Shown piece after piece: positions 59,924 through 64,000 of a DNA stretch of 64,000 nt. The notes beneath the pieces are model-generated. The model was not told where the DNA came from. It saw only the letters and a list, made by a program, of their open reading frames with translations, and made no database searches. The translations under genes and the position numbers were made by a program. Position 1 is the first letter of the stretch; every line of letters starts with the position of its first letter. This DNA comes from Picochlorum sp. 'celeri' (taxonomy: Eukaryota > Chlorophyta > Trebouxiophyceae): NCBI GenBank assembly GCA_010909725.1, contig JAACMV010000003.1:558001-622000 (forward strand). The letters run 5' to 3'.

Positions 59924-61054
59924 TTGTTTCAGCCACTGAAAGTGGGATCTATGGATCTGGCTCATCGCATCGTATATGCCCCATTGACGCGGTGTCGAGC
60001 TCTAACATCAGTTCCTGTACAGATGAGTGTGCAATATTACAGTGAAAGGGCGACAAAGGGTGGTTTGATGATCACAGAGGGTACTATTGTGAGTGAGCAT
60101 GGGTTTGGATATCCATGCACGCCAGGCATTTTCACCAAGGAACAGGTGGAGGGGTGGAAGCCAATTGTGAAGGCTGTGAAGGAGAAGGGAGCCTTCATGT
60201 TCTGTCAGATTTGGCACTGTGGGCGGGCATCTCATCAGCACTATCAGCCTAATGGAGAAACTCCTATTTCTTGCTCTGATGTGCCTATCAAGGGACAGCA
60301 GTGCTTCAGTTCGAAGAGCATGCAGATGGAGGATTATCCAGTGCCTAGGGCCCTTGACAAAGAAGAGCTTCCAAAAATTGCAGAGCAATTCCGAATGGCA
60401 GCAAGGAATGCCATTGAAGCTGGATTCGATGGTGTGGAGATTCACGGGGCTAATGGATATCTGCTCGATTCTTTCATGAAGGATGGTATCAACAACCGGA
60501 CTGACGAGTACGGTGGCTCGATTGAGAATCGTTGTAGATTTCCTTTGGAGGTGGTCCAAGCTGTTTGCGATGAGATTGGAGCGGAACGCGTTGGGTATCG
60601 TTTGTCGCCGTTTGGTGGATTCTTGGATGCGCAAGACAGCCATCCCTACGCCTCTGTGTCTTACATGATTGAAGAGCTGAACAGGTTTGGGTTGGCATAC
60701 ATTCATTGCCTCGAGCCGCGGGTTAAAGGTAACACGGATCAAGAGGCCGATCCACACTTTTCTTTAGCGCCTTTCAGAAAGATTTGTCGCACCGTGTTTA
60801 TTGCCTCAGGTGGCTATGTGCCACAAGATGCAGCTGATGCCATTGGGTCTGGATCAGCAGATTTGGTGGCTTTTGGTCGTCGTTACTTGGCGAATCCAGA
60901 TTTCGTCAAGAGAATCAAGCTCGGAGCTCCTCTTAATGAGTATGACAGGTCTACATTTTACACGCAAGGTGCAGAAGGGTATATCGATTACCCTTTTTTG
61001 GAGGACACTGAGTGGGGCCGTGAGCATGCAGCACTTTTGAAGGATGCAAAGTAA
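59924..61054 (+). CDS. OPR: Old yellow enzyme / 12-oxophytodienoate reductase-like; 5' end unresolved
   Basis: An FMN-dependent ene-reductase of about 376 residues. It starts in frame LFQPLKVGSMDLAHRIVYAP, keeps APLTRCRA, the WHCGRASH substrate region, the catalytic His/Asn/Tyr set in IHGANGYLLDSF, and DGINNRTDEYGGSIENR. ASGGY and VAFGRRYLANPDF bind FMN. The usual substrate is an alpha,beta-unsaturated carbonyl, such as oxylipins. No ATG precedes the homology in frame: the first codon available is TTG at 59924, and a TTTCAG at 59933-59938 and candidate donor GTACGT at 59806 suggest one or more short upstream exons. No plastid or peroxisome signal visible. Confidence 0.88.
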   Translation: MFQPLKVGSMDLAHRIVYAPLTRCRALTSVPVQMSVQYYSERATKGGLMITEGTIVSEHGFGYPCTPGIFTKEQVEGWKPIVKAVKEKGAFMFCQIWHCGRASHQHYQPNGETPISCSDVPIKGQQCFSSKSMQMEDYPVPRALDKEELPKIAEQFRMAARNAIEAGFDGVEIHGANGYLLDSFMKDGINNRTDEYGGSIENRCRFPLEVVQAVCDEIGAERVGYRLSPFGGFLDAQDSHPYASVSYMIEELNRFGLAYIHCLEPRVKGNTDQEADPHFSLAPFRKICRTVFIASGGYVPQDAADAIGSGSADLVAFGRRYLANPDFVKRIKLGAPLNEYDRSTFYTQGAEGYIDYPFLEDTEWGREHAALLKDAK

Positions 61055-61168
61055 GTTTGTTAATCATTTTATCAACATGCTTTATTATTCTTTTGCGTTT
61101 GCATATTCCAGATTCATCTATTGTTGCAAACAAAGTACTAAAAATATGGAACGATTGTAATACAAGAG

Positions 61169-63187
61169 TCATTGGCAACTGACACACTTCAAATCTCCAT
61201 TGCCTTGTGCTGTCTGAAGTGATACATTATCTGGGAGTTCGTCTTCTGTTTTCATGACAATGTCCAAGCAATTCATTCTTTGTTTCTTCTTCGGTAGTGG
61301 CAGAACATCTTGACCCTCCTGTGTATTATCTTCTGATGGAATAATATGGACATGATCTTTCTCCAACAAGGTGTCCAGGTCTATTGAGTCTGCCAATTTG
61401 ATGCGAATCTTGGCACATTTTTCGCGCCACTCGGGCCATTCTGATGAATTCGTTTCTTTTTGTACCCATGGGACGCCGGGTAATCGCACGCCTCTGTGAG
61501 ATAAGATTTTGGCAACCACATTTGCTTCTGCAATTGCAAAGCCAAATTTTTCCTGTGAAGGAGGTGGGAGTGGCTCCCCTTGTGGATGAAATGCCGGTAA
61601 ATAAGCATGATTTGGGCAATACATTGCAGGCATGACAACCTTTTGGACGCCACATACATGAAGGCATTGCTCCAGCTTGGACAAAAGGGCCATTCCTGCT
61701 TTGCAACCTCGGATCTCTTGTCGAGACGTTATCAACGGAATTTCAGCCATGCTCTCCCCTAATAATCTAAAACAACAGACAGAAGCAACTGTCGAATCAA
61801 CATACAACACAGCGACAAAAACGTCAGAAAAATCAACCCATGGACGTTTGGACTCTCCTTTCAGCATCATGGAAATCAAATCCGCCCCGGTTCTGGAATC
61901 CCACAATTCATCGTAAGAATCTCTTAGTATGTATAAGCACGAGGATAAGATTCTTCGCAGCGATTCTTTGTGCTGATCGCTATATTTTGGTACAACCCCT
62001 TGTGCTTCTTCTGAAGAGGCAGCAGCAGCAGGATGAATGATTTGAAACGACATCGTCGCTCCACATGCATACTTTCCCACATGTATTGCACCTTGGGAGC
62101 AAAATGAAACTACTTTCTCCAACACTTTCTCCTCCGTACCATGGTACCACGCTTTCCCAGCGTTGGCAAGCTTCGCAAAGCCTTTCACACAGGCAGCATG
62201 GGCCCATGTTCCACAAGCGGATTTCACAACGTCCCAGGGCATCATCATCATGGTATCCGTTTGTTCAACTCCATTTTCCTTGACATCAAAATTCTTGAGG
62301 AACGTATCAGGCAATTGAGTACCCAGATATACTTTCTCATCACGAGACTCTGTCCCCTCTGGTTTGTCATCATAGTCCTCTGTCTCCATTCTGATTCTCA
62401 AGCGCTTTCTATTTGGTACATTCAAAATATCATTGTACTCATGGCACGAAGAAGCCTCACGCCCACAATCAGCCTCACCATAATACACACGTGGGCACAC
62501 ACTTGGTGAATTGTCTTTATGAAGCGCCTTTTGACAAACAGCACATCGACACCCTGGGCAGAACCACTCTTTATCAGAATCCGAGTCGCATACCCCAGCA
62601 CATGGGGCATGCGTGGTGACGGGACACGTCTCACAGCATAGCAAATTCCCCTGCACACAAGAGCAAGACATATCATGTACAGATCTGATCAGATACCCAA
62701 TGTATACAGTACACCGCACCCCAAATCCACAGTATGCACAGTAATCGTCATGGTCATCCTCGATGAGCGATTTGCTTCCACCCGTCCGTTTCTTCTGTCG
62801 CTCAGAGTTTATCTCGCCCAGACAGTCCTCTACCGTTTTCCCACTCGGCAAGACAATGCATTCTACCGAGTGTGATTGAGCTGCATTAAATGAAATATAT
62901 CGATAAATCACACTATATTGTACTGATGGAGAAGCCAGCCATGACATCGCCAGCAAAGAAAATAGAATTACCGACCGACGACATCCGTAACCTTACGACA
63001 TACCTGCTATTTTCTCAAATTGAGTCAAATTTATAGGTTTATCAGTCTTTCCTGGTACTAATATACCGTTATCAACAACTTTTCCAACTAATACGATGTT
63101 TCTGTGCGTATCCAGGCAACGGAGAACATCCCCGTTGGAGACATCCTCTCTCGCCAACAGATTGGCGATAGATGCCCTCTTAAGCAT
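61169..63187 (-). CDS. PHD-finger/GNAT protein (IDM1/ROS4-like), three exons
   Basis: Exons 63187-63004, 62880-62720 and 62650-61169 give 608 residues. Exon 1-2 join (INLTQFEKIA-AQSHSVECIVLP, SGKTVEDC) forms the Jas/Tify-like domain of plant PHD-GNAT proteins. The second intron (69 bp, GTGCGG...GTGCAG) is in frame and stop-free; splicing gives CAYCGFGGNLLCCETCP, the start of a PHD finger ending WFCPGC. A second cysteine-rich half (CAVCQKALHKDN ... CGTWAHAACVKGF) follows. The C-terminal part (residues ~400-520) is a GNAT fold: VASVCCFRLLGESMAEIPLI, and GMALLSKLEQCLHVCGVQKV. In Arabidopsis IDM1 such proteins acetylate histone H3 to direct DNA demethylation. Confidence 0.82.
62651..62719 (-). 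other. In-frame, stop-free 69-bp intron splitting the PHD finger
   Basis: Removing the 69 bp (GTGCGG...TGTGCAG) restores the PHD zinc ligand spacing CGFG-GNLLCCETC. Retention would insert 23 residues inside the finger and destroy it without shifting the frame. Confidence 0.75.
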
Positions 63188-63362
63188 GTCAATATGTCAT
63201 TAAAAAGTTAAAAAATAGAATTATTTGCTTAAAGGGGATATTTGGGCAATGTTCATCCTAGCATGGTGAAGGTCAATCCTGCACGACTGTTGGTCCACGC
63301 TCCTGGATGCCTCAATTGATGGATTGGAATTGGAATGTACATGCATGGTGCGGATCAATGTA

Positions 63363-64000
63363 TTACACGGCACTGATGTTCATGATATCATCATCGTCCT
63401 CTTCATCGGCCTTGGCGCTCTTTGTAGCAGCATCATCTTCACAGATTGTACTGCTACTGGGGACTTCTTTGACCATGTCCAGAGATGGCCGCCCCAAATA
63501 CCGATTGGTCATGCTTTTGATTGGCGAATCGCATAACCTGGTGTCTTCCTCGTGTGTGATGTTGTCTGCTGTCTCCAAAGCCTTCTTTGCCAGATCAACA
63601 TCGCTTGATATTCTATGGTAGAAGAGGACATATGCTGCTGAGGATTGAACAGACCGCGTATTCATCTCGCTCACATTACTGTCGTCAAAGTCATACCATT
63701 TTTGGTCATCTGGCATTTGACAGAAGGCTGTGTAGTGGCCTCCACCCATGCCTCCGTAGTGATTACTGACGGCATACAGATCATAAATGGGTTCCGCCTC
63801 CTGTGGCTGTGTATCAGAGCCAGAACTCAATTTTATCTTCTTTGATGATGCAACCGAAGGATTTAGCAGATATTCTGACATGTCCAAATTGTGCAATGGG
63901 AACTCGATTTCTGTATCCAACTTATCTCTTGAATACCTCGAGTAGGAGAATCGCTTCAAGTGTACCACGAGAACATCTGGTAGATGCCATAGATCAAGTT
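63363..64000 (-). CDS. Ubiquitin-specific protease (USP/UBP), C-terminal part; 5' end outside window
   Basis: The frame is open to the right edge of the window. It holds the end of a USP catalytic domain: [20 protein letters not shown], then [13 protein letters not shown] with the catalytic His, and [12 protein letters not shown] with the second acidic ligand, ending [11 protein letters not shown]. The Cys box would be to the right. The architecture, with a split core and a short acidic C-terminal tail ([16 protein letters not shown]), resembles the USP4/11/15-type plant UBP5/8-11 group. Confidence 0.9.
   Translation of the reverse strand, partial: LDLWHLPDVLVVHLKRFSYSRYSRDKLDTEIEFPLHNLDMSEYLLNPSVASSKKIKLSSGSDTQPQEAEPIYDLYAVSNHYGGMGGGHYTAFCQMPDDQKWYDFDDSNVSEMNTRSVQSSAAYVLFYHRISSDVDLAKKALETADNITHEEDTRLCDSPIKSMTNRYLGRPSLDMVKEVPSSSTICEDDAATKSAKADEEDDDDIMNISAV

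Overview
This window is nuclear DNA from a photosynthetic eukaryote of the green lineage, most likely a chlorophyte alga with a compact, AT-leaning genome. Evidence for green-lineage ancestry is a full-length UVR8 UV-B receptor, plastid-targeted CURT1, FabG, SVR1-type pseudouridine synthase, fibrillin-like, CRM and S1-domain proteins, and a nuclear plastid-type pyruvate dehydrogenase E1-beta (red algae usually keep that gene in the plastid). Evidence for an alga rather than a land plant is the fused FO (deazaflavin) synthase and TGTAA motifs just after many stop codons, the poly(A) signal known from Chlamydomonas. The species cannot be named from the sequence.
About 37 protein genes fill 64 kb. 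Most have no intron or one to three introns of roughly 50-230 bp, so I assembled coding regions from in-phase splice sites. The preferred 5' splice site is GTACGT or GTGCGT (C at +4) rather than GTAAGT. Many neighbours nearly touch: convergent stop codons lie 2-62 bp apart in several pairs, and three same-strand pairs are separated by only 30-45 bp.
Layout. 0-4.7 kb: tail of a CACTA-transposon protein, a DnaJ-type zinc protein, a DUF2358 plastid protein and an orphan. 4.7-10.3 kb: eIF2-gamma, splicing factor SYF1 and RNA polymerase subunit RPB5. 10.6-15.7 kb: UVR8, FO synthase, CMC2 and PPC decarboxylase (HAL3), all on the plus strand. 15.8-23.6 kb: plastid genes (SVR1-like, CURT1, PDH E1-beta, S1 and CRM RNA-binding proteins), a small orphan, and the PFK-2/FBPase-2 bifunctional enzyme. 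23.7-33.3 kb: cyclin-like protein, eIF2A, small orphan, HIRAN-like protein, SAP-domain orphan and pyruvate decarboxylase. 33.5-42 kb: an FCP1-phosphatase/poly(A)-polymerase fusion, FabG, fibrillin-like protein, MCM3 and a second SDR. 42-56 kb: LDL3-type histone demethylase, FUSC/ALMT-like membrane protein, NTF2, DIS3 and Mediator MED14. 56-64 kb: RUP/COP1-type WD40 protein, NRAMP, old yellow enzyme, PHD-GNAT protein and the C-terminal end of a USP deubiquitinase.
The most coherent theme is UV: the UV-B receptor gene sits 108 bp upstream of, and on the same strand as, the gene for the deazaflavin precursor of the photolyase antenna 8-HDF, and a RUP-like candidate regulator of UVR8 lies 42 kb away. 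A second theme is gene packing tight enough to suggest dicistronic messages (CMC2-HAL3; a 72-residue ORF followed by the S1 protein).
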